A DNA stretch of 64,000 nucleotides from a bacterium (GTDB lineage Bacteria; Krumholzibacteriota; Krumholzibacteriia; LZORAL124-64-63). Made by a program: the position numbers and the translations under genes. The notes under the pieces are model-generated. The model was not told where the DNA came from. It saw only the letters and a program-made list of their open reading frames with translations, and searched no databases. Below are positions 1 through 8,507 of the stretch, one piece after another (the first letter of the stretch is position 1; each line of letters begins with the position of its first letter). The stretch lies in NCBI GenBank assembly GCA_016712675.1, contig JADJQR010000011.1:162447-226446 (forward strand), in the 5' to 3' direction.

Positions 1-1656
1 GCCCGGATCGAAATCATGCGAGGGCCGGGTTCGGCCCTGCACGGCGCGGATGCCGTGGCGGGCGTAATCAACATCGTAACCAAGGGCGCGGACGAAATAG
101 GCGGCACGGCGGTGGGCGCTTACGGAGGAAGTTTTGAAACCGCCGGCGCATGGCTGCAATCCGGCGGACGATGGGAGAATATCGAAGCCGCCTTTTCTGT
201 CGAGGCCAGCACGACAGGCGGGTATCGGAAAATTATTGAAGCCGACGACCAGACCCGAATCGACCGGCTGTTGGGAACCCGCGCCTCGCTGGCGCCCGGC
301 CCTCTCAATACCCGGCGCGACGATGTCGACGCCCGTCTCGACCTCAAAGGGGAACAGTGGCGACTCCGCGCGGGCTATCAAGGGTTTACGGACGTGGGAA
401 CCGGGGCGGGGATCACGCTGGCGCTTGACCCGGCCGGTGATTTTGGCGTGAAACTGACCAATGCCGATTTCACCTACGATCTGATGCGAAGCGAGTCTTG
501 GGACGTTTCTACGCAGCTCAGTTATCTCGGAACCAACAACGATGGCGATCTTACCCCCTTTCCGCCCGGCGCCTTCGGCGGCCTGTTTAAAAACGGTGTT
601 CTCGACCGCTTCCATTTTCGGGTCGACGAGACCCGAGGTAGCATTACCGCCTTGTTTGGCGGTCTACCCGGTCACCGCTTGCGATTCGGCGCGGGGATGA
701 GTCACTCCCGGCTTTCCGATATCGACGAAAGCCGAAACTTTCGCATCGGCCCCGGCGGCATTCCGGTCCCGACGCCGTTCGCGGAGGTGGAAGACTTGGG
801 TGATCCGCCGTTTTTGAGCGAGGAATCGCGCACGCTCTGGTATGCCATGATCCAGGACGAATGGGTTTTTGCGCCCGACTGGATTTTGACGGCGGGGATA
901 CGTCTGGATCACTACTCCGATTTCGGTTCTACCGTCAATCCCCGCCTCGCCCTGGTTTGGAATGTCTCCCCCACGCTCACGGCCAAGGCCCTGTACGGGC
1001 GCGCGTTTCGGGCGCCGACCTTCGGCGAGCTGTACGGCAATAACGTCGTGGCGGTCGCGGGCAATCCGGATCTCGAACCCGCCGTGGCCAACATGGTGGA
1101 GCTGTCGCTGGACAAAACCTGGAACTCTCGCGCGAGCGGCAAGGCGGTTTTGTTCGGGTACGATTTGGACAGCCAGATCGTCGGAGGAACGGAGAACACC
1201 GCCAACAATCCCCTCGCCAAAATCAAAAAGTTCAACCTTCTCGGCCGGCGCGGTTACGGCGTGGAACTCGAAACCGATTACCGGTTCGCGGACGATTTAC
1301 GTTTTCAGGCCAGTTACGCCTATTATGCGTCCGATGCGACCGACCCGAACGACCTGGGACGGTGGTCTCCCAAACATCAGTTTTATGCCGCGATGGATTG
1401 GCGAATAACACAAGATTGGTCTTTGAATGGCCGGCTGAAATGGGTGAGTGATCGACCCTTCGACTTTTTGGGCGATGGCGAACATGTTTGGGGAACCACC
1501 AGCTTGCGTTACGACCCCCCGAGCGGTTGGGCTTTTTCGTTGACCGTCGACAACCTGTTCGATGCCAAAGCCGACGAACCGGCTTATGGCCTGCCTTATG
1601 GCGTTCCGTTGCCCGGTCGAAGCGTCATGGCCCAGGTGAGCTGGCGATTGCCGTGA
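1..1656 (+). CDS. TonB-dependent outer-membrane receptor, 5' end outside window
   Basis: The reading frame is open from base 1, so the gene starts upstream of the window. The first visible residues (RGPGSALHGADAVAGVINI) are the conserved end of the plug domain. The remaining 530 or so residues alternate polar and aromatic strands like a 22-strand beta-barrel. They include the usual late-barrel pattern (GRAFRAPTFGELYG, NPDLEPE-like region) and end on a short strand (VMAQVSWRLP). Such receptors import a scarce ligand such as a siderophore, cobalamin or organic compound, using TonB energy; the ligand cannot be read here. The stop codon overlaps the GTG start of the P450 gene by 4 bases, which suggests co-transcription and translational coupling. 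Confidence 0.93.
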   Translation, partial: ARIEIMRGPGSALHGADAVAGVINIVTKGADEIGGTAVGAYGGSFETAGAWLQSGGRWENIEAAFSVEASTTGGYRKIIEADDQTRIDRLLGTRASLAPGPLNTRRDDVDARLDLKGEQWRLRAGYQGFTDVGTGAGITLALDPAGDFGVKLTNADFTYDLMRSESWDVSTQLSYLGTNNDGDLTPFPPGAFGGLFKNGVLDRFHFRVDETRGSITALFGGLPGHRLRFGAGMSHSRLSDIDESRNFRIGPGGIPVPTPFAEVEDLGDPPFLSEESRTLWYAMIQDEWVFAPDWILTAGIRLDHYSDFGSTVNPRLALVWNVSPTLTAKALYGRAFRAPTFGELYGNNVVAVAGNPDLEPAVANMVELSLDKTWNSRASGKAVLFGYDLDSQIVGGTENTANNPLAKIKKFNLLGRRGYGVELETDYRFADDLRFQASYAYYASDATDPNDLGRWSPKHQFYAAMDWRITQDWSLNGRLKWVSDRPFDFLGDGEHVWGTTSLRYDPPSGWAFSLTVDNLFDAKADEPAYGLPYGVPLPGRSVMAQVSWRLP

Positions 1657-2999
1657 TCCACCAAGCCGTCGGCCCACGCGGTTGGCCTTGGATCGGATCG
1701 TTGCCAGCTTTCGTGCGCGATCCGCTGCGTTTTTGGACTCGGCTCGCAAACGGTTACGGCGGAGTCGCGCGCTACCGGATCGGGGCCGAGCAGCATTTTC
1801 TGATCAGCGATCCTCAAGGTATCGCGCACATTTTTCGGCACGATACCGTCCGCTATTACCGAGGCAAGTATCACGATTTGCTGAAGCCCGCTTTCGGGGA
1901 AGGTCTGCTGACTTCAAACGACGAGCCGTGGCGACAGCAGCGACGGTTGATCCAACCCCTTTTGACCAAACAGCGCGTTTCAAATTGGCTGGACATCGTC
2001 GTTTCGGCCACGGCGGCGACCATCGAGGCTTGGGGTGACCGGCGCGATGAGGCGCCGGTGGATTTTTTTGAGGGCATGGCACGGCTCGTACAGGAAATCA
2101 ACGCCAAAGTTTTGTTCGGGCGCGCGTTGCCTTACCAAGCTCAGCCGGCTTTGTTGTCTTCGGTCAGCGCGATCAACGGTTCGCTGCTCCGGCAGGTCAA
2201 ACGCGCCATGATCTGGGATGGAATGCTCAACCGGCTGCCGCTGCCCGATGTCCGCCGGTTTCGCGCGGCGGCGAACACGCTCCACCGGACGGTGGATCGG
2301 CTGACGGCGGAAAGCCGACCGCAGGTCGACGACGATTCGCTTTACGGGGGATTGACGCGCGCCGCGAACGAAACGGGATCACCGCCGGAAACCTTCAAAA
2401 TCCGCGATCAGCTGATTACTTTATTTTTGGCCGGCCACGAGACCACAGCCGTGGCGCTGGCTTGGATATTTTATTTTCTGACCGAACATAGCCCGTGGAG
2501 CGAGCGGCTTCACGGCGAAATCTCGACCGTGTTGGGTGATCGCACTCCGACGCTGGCGGACTTGAACCGGCTCGTTTTAACCCGACAAGTGATTGACGAG
2601 TCGCTCCGGCTGCGGCCGCCGGTCTATGCCATCGGTCGTCGCGCGCGTGTCGACGACGAGGTGTGCGGGTGCCGGATACCGGCTGAATCTCCGGTCGTTG
2701 TCAGCCCTTACGTGATGCACCATCACCCAGCTTATTGGCATGAACCCGAGCGCTTCGAACCCGAGCGCTTCGAACCCGACAGGGTCGCGACGCGACCCGC
2801 CTTCTGCTATTTTCCGTTCGGAGGTGGACCCCACGTTTGCGTCGGCCAGCATCTGGGAATGATGGAGTTGCTGGCGGTCGTGGCGATGGTCGTGCGGGAT
2901 TTCCGATTGACCGCTCCACCGGGGCGACGAGTCGCGCTTCAGCCTTGGATCACCTTGCGGCCGAAGCCGGACGTTCGCCTTTTTCTGGCGCGACGCTAG
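1653..2999 (+). CDS. Cytochrome P450
   Basis: A 448-residue haem monooxygenase, normal length for a bacterial P450. The GTG start at 1653 sits in a GTGA overlap with the receptor stop; starting further upstream would run back into receptor coding sequence. Visible motifs are the I-helix oxygen-binding AGHETT (about 260-265), the ExxR pair ESLR (316-319), and the haem loop FGGGPHVCVG (389-398) with ligand Cys396. There is no membrane anchor, so the enzyme is probably soluble and would need separate ferredoxin and reductase partners, which are not in the window. A 15-bp tandem duplication gives the repeated ERFEP ERFEP just before the haem loop. The 3' end overlaps the convergent histidine-kinase gene by about 50 bp. 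The substrate is unknown; the overlap with a TonB receptor suggests oxidation of an imported hydrophobic compound. Confidence 0.95.
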   Translation: MIHQAVGPRGWPWIGSLPAFVRDPLRFWTRLANGYGGVARYRIGAEQHFLISDPQGIAHIFRHDTVRYYRGKYHDLLKPAFGEGLLTSNDEPWRQQRRLIQPLLTKQRVSNWLDIVVSATAATIEAWGDRRDEAPVDFFEGMARLVQEINAKVLFGRALPYQAQPALLSSVSAINGSLLRQVKRAMIWDGMLNRLPLPDVRRFRAAANTLHRTVDRLTAESRPQVDDDSLYGGLTRAANETGSPPETFKIRDQLITLFLAGHETTAVALAWIFYFLTEHSPWSERLHGEISTVLGDRTPTLADLNRLVLTRQVIDESLRLRPPVYAIGRRARVDDEVCGCRIPAESPVVVSPYVMHHHPAYWHEPERFEPERFEPDRVATRPAFCYFPFGGGPHVCVGQHLGMMELLAVVAMVVRDFRLTAPPGRRVALQPWITLRPKPDVRLFLARR

Positions 3000-4572
3000 C
3001 TCGGGCGGAAACGGGAAGAGATATGTCAACCCGAAACCGCGAACCCCGACCTGGCGCGCTCTCCAACACCAGCGTCGCGCCCAGCAGGTCGCAGTGGTTT
3101 TTCACGATCGCCAACCCCAGCCCGATCCCGCCTTGTCCGGGCGTTCGGTGCCGGGCGGCTTGATGGAACGGTTCGAAGATTCGAACGCGCTGGTCCTCGT
3201 CGATGCCGGCACCCGTGTCCGTCACCTCAATCGTCAGGTTTTCGAGCGTGTGGCTCGCGGCCAGCGTCACCGTGCCATGCCGCGTGAACTTGCAGGCGTT
3301 ATCTAGCAGATTGCGGGTAATTTGCCGCAGTTTTTCCTCGTCCATGAGAATGGTTCGTCCCACATCTGAAAGGAAAATCAAATGGTTGCCATTACGCTCG
3401 GCCAGCGGTTTCACGGTTGAAACCACTTGGGCCAGCAGCGCCGCAAGATCGACGTTTTCCAGTTTGACATCGCGCTTGCCCGCTTCGATGCGCGCGATCT
3501 GCAACACTTGATCGACTTGGGTCTTCAATTCGGAGGCGGACGCGAGAGCATTGCTCAAACCGTCCGACAAATTCTCGTGCGTTTCTTGATCGAGATCGTC
3601 CCGCGCGAACTTCAGCTCCTGGGCGCAAAGTTGCATATAGCCCATGAGCGAATTGAGGGGGGTGCGCATTTCGTGGGTTATGGTGGAGAGAAAGGCATCC
3701 TTGTGGCGCTTGGCGGTCAAGGCCGCATCGAGCGCCAAGCGTAGCTCGCGGGTTCGCTCCGCCACTTGGGTCGCCAGGTCGGCCCGGCTGTCTTCAAGCA
3801 ATTTCCGGTGTTGGTTCAGCTGGTCCAATAGCGCGTTGAACGCGATGCCGATTTCTCGAATTTCCCCCGGGCCTGCGGTGGCGGCGCGGATGCCGGGCAC
3901 GCCCGCTTTCAAAGATCGCATGACCTCAGCAAGCCGGTTGAGAGGCTCGGTCAGGCGACGCAACAAGCGCCGGAGCGCCAGCAGGGCCGAGACGGTCAAA
4001 CCCAACGTCACCAACCCGTTTAACGCGAACAGGGTTTGCCGCATTTGCGCCAGCGGCGCCTTGCGCCAAGCGACCCCCACGTAGCCGAGCAACCGGGGCG
4101 TTTCCGAGGTCGCGGTCGGCGAGTCCGCTTCTTTCCCCAGCCGCACCGGCGCGATGAAGTACCATCCGTCGCCATCTTCGTGATACAGAGCGGCGGTCGG
4201 CTCTCCCGCGCCGTCGGACGATCCGGCTGAAAGCGGAGGCGGCCAAGGCACATCGGCGGCCGACGACACCCAAATGCTTCGGTCGGGCCTGTACATCGCG
4301 GCCTGACGCACGCCCGGAAAGGCGGTGATCCGGCCGACGCGCTCGCGGGCCGCATCGTCGGACCCCCCCAGAAAGACCACGGCGCTTTCTCTGGCAAACA
4401 AGGCGCTCAATTCGCCGAAATAGAGCAAACCCAAGGACTCCAGCCGCCACCCCAGGAAGCCGTTGGTGACGAAGACGATGGCCGAGGCGAGAGCGACGAG
4501 CCCCACCGTCGCGAAAGCGAGCAGCTGGCGCTCGAATCGACCCGTTAAAACATAGCGTCTGATCCGTGGCAT
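2950..4572 (-). CDS. Membrane sensor histidine kinase
   Basis: A 540-residue two-component sensor. It has a membrane segment at about 17-40, a periplasmic sensing region (41-175), a second membrane segment (180-202), and a HAMP linker with coiled coil (203-290). A HisKA domain follows with phospho-acceptor His300 in STITHEMRTPLN. The HATPase domain shows the N box NLLDNACKF (421-429), G1 DTGAGID and G2 GGIGLGLAIV. No receiver domain or response-regulator gene is visible, so the partner is encoded elsewhere. The ATG at 4572 was chosen; an in-frame GTG at 4581 overlaps the upstream stop codon as GTGA and is equally plausible. Either way the gene is coupled to the substrate-binding protein upstream, which could present its ligand to this kinase. 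Confidence 0.93.
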   Translation of the reverse strand: MPRIRRYVLTGRFERQLLAFATVGLVALASAIVFVTNGFLGWRLESLGLLYFGELSALFARESAVVFLGGSDDAARERVGRITAFPGVRQAAMYRPDRSIWVSSAADVPWPPPLSAGSSDGAGEPTAALYHEDGDGWYFIAPVRLGKEADSPTATSETPRLLGYVGVAWRKAPLAQMRQTLFALNGLVTLGLTVSALLALRRLLRRLTEPLNRLAEVMRSLKAGVPGIRAATAGPGEIREIGIAFNALLDQLNQHRKLLEDSRADLATQVAERTRELRLALDAALTAKRHKDAFLSTITHEMRTPLNSLMGYMQLCAQELKFARDDLDQETHENLSDGLSNALASASELKTQVDQVLQIARIEAGKRDVKLENVDLAALLAQVVSTVKPLAERNGNHLIFLSDVGRTILMDEEKLRQITRNLLDNACKFTRHGTVTLAASHTLENLTIEVTDTGAGIDEDQRVRIFEPFHQAARHRTPGQGGIGLGLAIVKNHCDLLGATLVLESAPGRGSRFRVDISLPVSARASVAPEKGERPASAAR

Positions 4573-4577
4573 GGCGT

Positions 4578-5534
4578 TCACCAAGGGGGCAACACCAGAT
4601 CGAACTCCCGTTCGAGGGGTTGGTCGATCCGCAGCGCGAGATGGGTGGCGATTTTGAGGTTGATGGCGCGCTTGACCGCGCGCAAAGGCTCGATGGCGGG
4701 CGCGGCATCCCGCGCCTGGAGGGCCAGTTCCGCCAACCGGCCGCCCAGCCGCCGATTGTCGGGATAGAGCGCGAACAGCGCTCCGCGATGGACGTGGTGC
4801 AAACTGTTGGTGAACAGCACCAAAGACCGTCGCCAACTTTTTTCGACCAGCGCCGGCAGCACGGCACTAGGATCGACCAATTGCGGGTTGGCGATCAACC
4901 ACAGCGCGTCCGTATCCGGATCGGCGGTTTCAAACACATGCGCGAACTGGCGCCAGGCGGTTTTGGCGTCGCTCGCGGGGAGCGGCGTCAAAGACAAGCC
5001 ACCCGTCCGGGCGGCGGCGTGGGCGAGGTCGACCAGCCAACGCTCGGACGCGGGATCAAAAACGACCCAAATTCGCCGCTTGGTGGGGGCCAGTTGCCGC
5101 AGCGTGGCGAACAGCAGGGCCGGATCGACGGCGAGGCTCACGCCACGCGCCTTCGGGCGAGTTTGCGGGGATGCGTCCAGCGCGCCGACGATCCACGGTT
5201 TTTTCGCGGGACGGGCCTCGTAGTAGTCGGCGGCGACGCGCCCCAACGTGATGACGGCATCGGGCGCGAGCCGGTCGATCCAGCGATCGAGGGCGACCGT
5301 GTCAAGTTCGGGCGGTAGCGCGTAACGGTGGACGGTCTGCGGGGGTAACCCGCCCTCGATCCCCTCGAGGATTTCCGCGAACAGCGCGCGGTAAGGTGCG
5401 GCGGCTTCGGGATAGAGCACGGCGACGGTCAAAGCCGACGCGCTGCGCGCGATGGCGACGGACAAAACGGCCGCCATCAACATCCATCTTGTCGTCCGAA
5501 CGACCGTTCGGTGGAAAACGTGAGGACCCATCAT
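4578..5534 (-). CDS. ABC-type periplasmic substrate-binding-like protein
   Basis: A 318-residue protein with an N-terminal signal sequence (basic start, hydrophobic core WMLMAAVLSVAIA, cleavage near residues 33-35). The body resembles the two-lobed substrate-binding proteins of the ABC_sub_bind type (motifs such as PDAVITLGRVAADYY). No permease or ATPase gene is adjacent. Instead the next gene, overlapping by a few bases, is a sensor kinase. Inference: the protein senses rather than transports, passing ligand information to the kinase; a TonB receptor nearby on the opposite strand could supply the same ligand. The two adjacent ATG codons at 5534 and 5531 are equivalent starts. Confidence 0.8.
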   Translation of the reverse strand: MMGPHVFHRTVVRTTRWMLMAAVLSVAIARSASALTVAVLYPEAAAPYRALFAEILEGIEGGLPPQTVHRYALPPELDTVALDRWIDRLAPDAVITLGRVAADYYEARPAKKPWIVGALDASPQTRPKARGVSLAVDPALLFATLRQLAPTKRRIWVVFDPASERWLVDLAHAAARTGGLSLTPLPASDAKTAWRQFAHVFETADPDTDALWLIANPQLVDPSAVLPALVEKSWRRSLVLFTNSLHHVHRGALFALYPDNRRLGGRLAELALQARDAAPAIEPLRAVKRAINLKIATHLALRIDQPLEREFDLVLPPW

Positions 5535-5647
5535 CCTGTGGCGAACTATCCGACTTTCCGGTTCGAGTTCCGAGCGATCAAAAATGGGTCAGCAGATGGG
5601 GGCGGCTTTTGAAATCATGCGCCTTTGAGAGGGCTGGCGATGAGCGC

Positions 5648-6673
5648 TCAAAGCGAAGGATCTTCCTGAATGCCTTTCTTTTTCTTGAGCTTGTCCAATA
5701 TCGGCTCCATATCGGCCGCTTTGATGCCGCATTGCAGCCAATATTGGTTGCGGCGCTGGTCGGGGCCGGCGATCCACGTCAGCAAGGCCCGCAGCGTACG
5801 GGCGCAAATCTCGGCTTGCCGAACGGCGTTGACGACGGCTTTTGCCAGCATCATTTCCTGCACGACGGTCAGGGCCGCGTCCACCGGATCGGATCGCCCG
5901 GCTTTCCGGTTGCCCTCCTTGCGGTTCATCTTGTCGAAAAAGTCGAGCGTGCGGTCGGTGGGATAAAGCGCCAGACCGATCAAGGCCGCCGCCACCACGC
6001 CGCTGTAAAACGGGTTCGGTTGCGGGTCGATCCCGTCGAGCAGCACCAGTTCGTCTTTGAACACCGCCACGGCGCGGAACAAGTCTAGCTCCGGACGACG
6101 GCGGCTTTGCTGGGTGCGGGCCGCGCCGCGCAGGGCGATGTTCAAAGCGTCGCCCAACAAGCCGTCTCGCAGCCGCTTGGATCGCGGTTCGATGCCGCAT
6201 TCCCGATAGCCCGCGAACACTTCGTCGTTCCGGTTCTTGGCGGCGCTGGCGCTGTCGAAAATCGCGTACAAGCGGTCCAGCTCGGCGCGGTCGGCGACGC
6301 GGTAGAGGGTGACGTGCACGCGCTCGGGCCGGGGCAGTTTCCCTTGCGCCCACAGGTGCGCGCGGGTGTGGCCGTCCACCTTGTAACAGGTCTCGCCCAG
6401 CCTTGCGGCGACCGTGTGGCTCAGGTGATCGGCGACCGCTCCGCCCGCCCGTCGGGCAAATTTGAGGTGAGGCGCGTTGGCGTGACGGCGCGTGTTGCGC
6501 TGGTGCGGGTGATCGGGTAGCGCGATCCAATCCTCGACCGGCATTTCGAAGGTCTCAATGCGCGAAGCCGTTTCCGATGGCACCCGAAATTCGGAAAGGC
6601 GAAAGGCTCCGACCGGGACTGCGGGCGAAACATCGACGGCGGCGGCGGTTTTCCGCGCGGTTTTTCTAACCAC
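5648..6673 (-). CDS. ParB/Srx-like plasmid protein of unknown function
   Basis: A 341-residue soluble protein starting at GTG 6673 behind a GAGGA ribosome-binding site. Residues 40-110 carry a ParB/sulfiredoxin-like pattern with the signature KVDGHTRAHLW (98-108), reminiscent of the DGHHR motif of ParB N-terminal domains. The rest (120-330) is helical and ends in a lysine-rich tail. Comparable proteins occur on plasmids and phages, but no specific activity is established from sequence. It stands alone between chromosome-like genes and the replication region, so it may mark one edge of the plasmid backbone. It could be a DNA-binding or nuclease-type ParB relative. Confidence 0.55.
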   Translation of the reverse strand: MVRKTARKTAAAVDVSPAVPVGAFRLSEFRVPSETASRIETFEMPVEDWIALPDHPHQRNTRRHANAPHLKFARRAGGAVADHLSHTVAARLGETCYKVDGHTRAHLWAQGKLPRPERVHVTLYRVADRAELDRLYAIFDSASAAKNRNDEVFAGYRECGIEPRSKRLRDGLLGDALNIALRGAARTQQSRRRPELDLFRAVAVFKDELVLLDGIDPQPNPFYSGVVAAALIGLALYPTDRTLDFFDKMNRKEGNRKAGRSDPVDAALTVVQEMMLAKAVVNAVRQAEICARTLRALLTWIAGPDQRRNQYWLQCGIKAADMEPILDKLKKKKGIQEDPSL

Positions 6674-7037
6674 AAGCGCATCCTCGCAACGGGTTAATTT
6701 TATCAGACCTGTAGTATAACCATTGATCCTAAAAAAAAGCAGCGTATGCAGATTGCGACAAAATCGAATGATCTGCTATCATCAATCTGACAAAACCTAA
6801 TAATAAGGCGAAGCAGGATGCATTAACTATTTGATAATCGCTCTTAAAAAGAGTGGGGGAGGCCTCATGGGTGCCCGCGCGCCATTGGATCGTGCCACGA
6901 CAAGTTTTTCGGCCGTCAACCGCTTCCGGAAGCGGCAGGCCGGTGCTATAGTGAAAGGTATTCAAGAAAGCGGCTCCGGCGAAGATATCAATCTCCCCCG
7001 AAGCCTGACCAGTAACGACCTAGCAAAGAGGTCCGTC
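6674..7037. other. Intergenic region with weak promoter signals
   Basis: This 364-bp stretch is clearly AT-richer (6690-6840) than its surroundings and separates a minus-strand gene from the plus-strand operon at 7038. On the plus strand a TATAGT at 6947-6952 could be the -10 of that operon, but no good -35 lies upstream. An AAGAG purine run at 7025-7030 is the ribosome-binding site for the next gene. No convincing gene is seen inside. Confidence 0.4.
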
Positions 7038-7433
7038 ATGGCTATAAAGCTCAACCGCGGCCGCCCGGCCGCGTCCCGCCCCGAACCCGCCGGATATTCC
7101 GGTTCCGCTTTCCGCCCCTTCGATCCCCTCGCGCCCGACGCGCGCTTGCACGTCCAGCTCGACGCGCTGGACGCGATCCACGAAGCGCTTCAAGCGCTGG
7201 CCGCCGAGTGGCCGGGCGCGGGCGAGTCGGCCGCCGTCTCGCGGCCCGCCTGCGGCGCGTTTCTCCTCCATCTTGACGTGTGCCGCTTCCGGCGCGAGCT
7301 GGCCGCCCTGACGGGCGCGTGCGGCGCGCTGGCGCGGCGGACCAGGGCGCGGCTGGACCGCGCCCGGCCCGGGCTGGAAACGCTTCGCGGCTTGGCTCGC
7401 AAGGCTGAGGAGGTGGCGCATGGACATCACTGA
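7038..7433 (+). CDS. Hypothetical plasmid protein, 131 aa
   Basis: The ATG at 7038 follows a purine-rich AAGAGG site 8 bases upstream. The product is basic, arginine- and alanine-rich and mostly helical, with no recognised domain, signal peptide or membrane segment. It overlaps the next small gene by 14 bases. Together with that gene and the one at 7611 it forms a compact three-gene set just upstream of the replication-control region. The position is where plasmids of this style often keep copy-number or maintenance regulators, but nothing in the sequence proves that role. Confidence 0.5.
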   Translation: MAIKLNRGRPAASRPEPAGYSGSAFRPFDPLAPDARLHVQLDALDAIHEALQALAAEWPGAGESAAVSRPACGAFLLHLDVCRFRRELAALTGACGALARRTRARLDRARPGLETLRGLARKAEEVAHGHH

Positions 7434-7608
7434 CCTCCCCGACGACACCGGCCTGTTCTTTGACGATCCCGAGGCCGACCGGCGTTTGGGCGGCGTAGAA
7501 GAGTTTATCAGAAACACGGTTCACGCCCTCGCGAGGCCGTTGTTCGCGCGCGGTCAAACGCCGAAGGTCGAACGGGTCGCGCGAACGAATCAGATTTCAG
7601 GGGTTTGA
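7420..7608 (+). CDS. Small hypothetical protein, 62 aa
   Basis: The ATG at 7420 has a strong GAGGAGG ribosome-binding site lying inside the end of the previous gene. The protein is acidic at its N-terminus (DITDLPDDTGLFFDDPEAD) and basic at its C-terminus. No known family was recognised. The next gene starts 3 bases after its stop. Confidence 0.5.
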   Translation: MDITDLPDDTGLFFDDPEADRRLGGVEEFIRNTVHALARPLFARGQTPKVERVARTNQISGV

Positions 7609-7610
7609 CC

Positions 7611-7949
7611 ATGCGAGACACCCCGGATAATCGTCGTGCGCCCGCTCGTCGGGATCGGCGACAACGCCTGATACGGCGGATCGCCTACGATCTCTGGTGC
7701 CTCCAAGAAAACCGGCTGAGCGATACCCTCCCTTTAAAGGGATTCGATGCCCTGGTGGCCGAGTTTCGGTTGCGGAATCCCGCCTTGGAAGACGCGGTTG
7801 TCAGAGAAGGGGCGGCGCTGTTTCTGAAGGTCCAGATCGAGGGTCAGCGCGCGCGGGTCATGCAACGGGAACGGTTGCTGTTTTGTATCGTCGTCCGATC
7901 CGCCGGGCACCCCATCGCGCCTTCTGGCCAAACGCCGGTGCCCGGGTGA
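7611..7949 (+). CDS. Hypothetical protein upstream of the RepA control region, 112 aa
   Basis: The ATG at 7611 lies directly after the previous stop codon. The product begins with a strongly basic stretch (RRAPARRDRRQRLIRR) followed by a helical core. The basic N-terminus and its place just before the predicted repA promoter would suit a small DNA-binding copy-control repressor comparable in position to CopB of IncFII plasmids. There is no visible sequence similarity to CopB, so this is only positional inference. Confidence 0.45.
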   Translation: MRDTPDNRRAPARRDRRQRLIRRIAYDLWCLQENRLSDTLPLKGFDALVAEFRLRNPALEDAVVREGAALFLKVQIEGQRARVMQRERLLFCIVVRSAGHPIAPSGQTPVPG

Positions 7950-8009
7950 TGAACGGCGAGCCATCGCGGCGAAACCGCGCGAGCGCGGCCAACGCCCGTT
8001 TCCGTGGGC

Positions 8010-8040
8010 TTGTGCGACACCGCCATCAGGCCGCTATAAT
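8010..8040 (+). promoter_or_regulatory. Predicted promoter of the repA leader transcript
   Basis: A perfect TATAAT lies at 8035-8040 with TTGTGC at 8010-8015 upstream, a long 19-base spacing. Transcription would begin near 8047 and run about 430-460 nt before the RepA start. It would cross the region covered by the predicted antisense RNA and the leader peptide. Confidence 0.45.
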
Positions 8041-8144
8041 GGGAGAAGTGCCCGGGCGGTGCCGTAGGCGCGCGCCGCCGCCGACCACCCTAACCAAACC
8101 CAAACGAGGCCCGACCGATAGAAAACTGAAAAACCGCCGGCCCC

Positions 8145-8252
8145 AAAACCGAGAAACCCCCGCGTTGTGAGCGCGGGGGTTCCAGGGGAGTCTTGCAAGT
8201 CGACCGCCGCCAGCCCGTCCAGAGAGGACGACAATCGGAATTCATTGAGTGA
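8145..8252 (-). ncRNA. Predicted antisense copy-control RNA (CopA-like)
   Basis: On the minus strand a perfect TATAAT (8264-8259) is preceded at 16 bases by TTGCAA (8286-8281), predicting a start near 8252. About 70 nt later comes a perfect 10-bp GC-rich hairpin (arms 8155-8164 and 8172-8181, 7-nt loop) followed on that strand by TTTCTCGGTTTT, an intrinsic-terminator layout. The RNA would be about 105 nt and complementary to the repA leader. On the antisense strand the loop reads CTCACAA and contains CUCA, which fits the YUNR U-turn motif of many plasmid antisense RNAs. The size, position and loop match how CopA controls IncFII RepA. Expression is not shown. Confidence 0.5.
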
Positions 8253-8289
8253 ATCCTGATTATAGCGGGCCCGAAGCGACTTGCAAGAC
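8190..8289. repeat. 13-bp perfect inverted repeat in the repA leader
   Basis: The arms GTCTTGCAAGTCG (8190-8202) and CGACTTGCAAGAC (8277-8289) are exact complements 74 bases apart. In the leader mRNA they could form a long-range stem that encloses the antisense promoter region. The distal arm also contains the -35 element of the antisense promoter. The pairing could switch leader folding when the antisense RNA binds. Confidence 0.55.
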
Positions 8290-8330
8290 CTCTCCCGAAG
8301 ATTTGTTTGCCCGAAACGAGGAGACTCTTG

Positions 8331-8435
8331 ATGAACGCGCCCTTTCGCCCGCACCCCTGCCCCACCCGCGCGACGTCGGCCGGCCTTGAACGGCCCCGAT
8401 ACGACCCGCGCCGTAGCGCCCCCGTGACCGCCTGA
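8331..8435 (+). CDS. Putative repA leader peptide (Tap-like), 34 aa
   Basis: A short reading frame starting at ATG 8331 with a strong GAGGAG site at 8318-8323, by far the best ribosome-binding site in this region. It ends at TGA 8433-8435, 45-72 bases before the candidate repA starts, which themselves lack a good ribosome-binding site. In IncFII plasmids translation of the short Tap peptide opens the RNA for RepA, and CopA blocks Tap translation. This arrangement matches that logic. The peptide sequence itself is unremarkable (Pro- and Arg-rich). Confidence 0.45.
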   Translation: MNAPFRPHPCPTRATSAGLERPRYDPRRSAPVTA

Positions 8436-8507
8436 CGGTTCGGGCGGCGCGCCCGCGCCGGCCGCGTTTCCCGCGCGCCGGTGGTCCGCGCCGGCCACTT
8501 CACGGCC

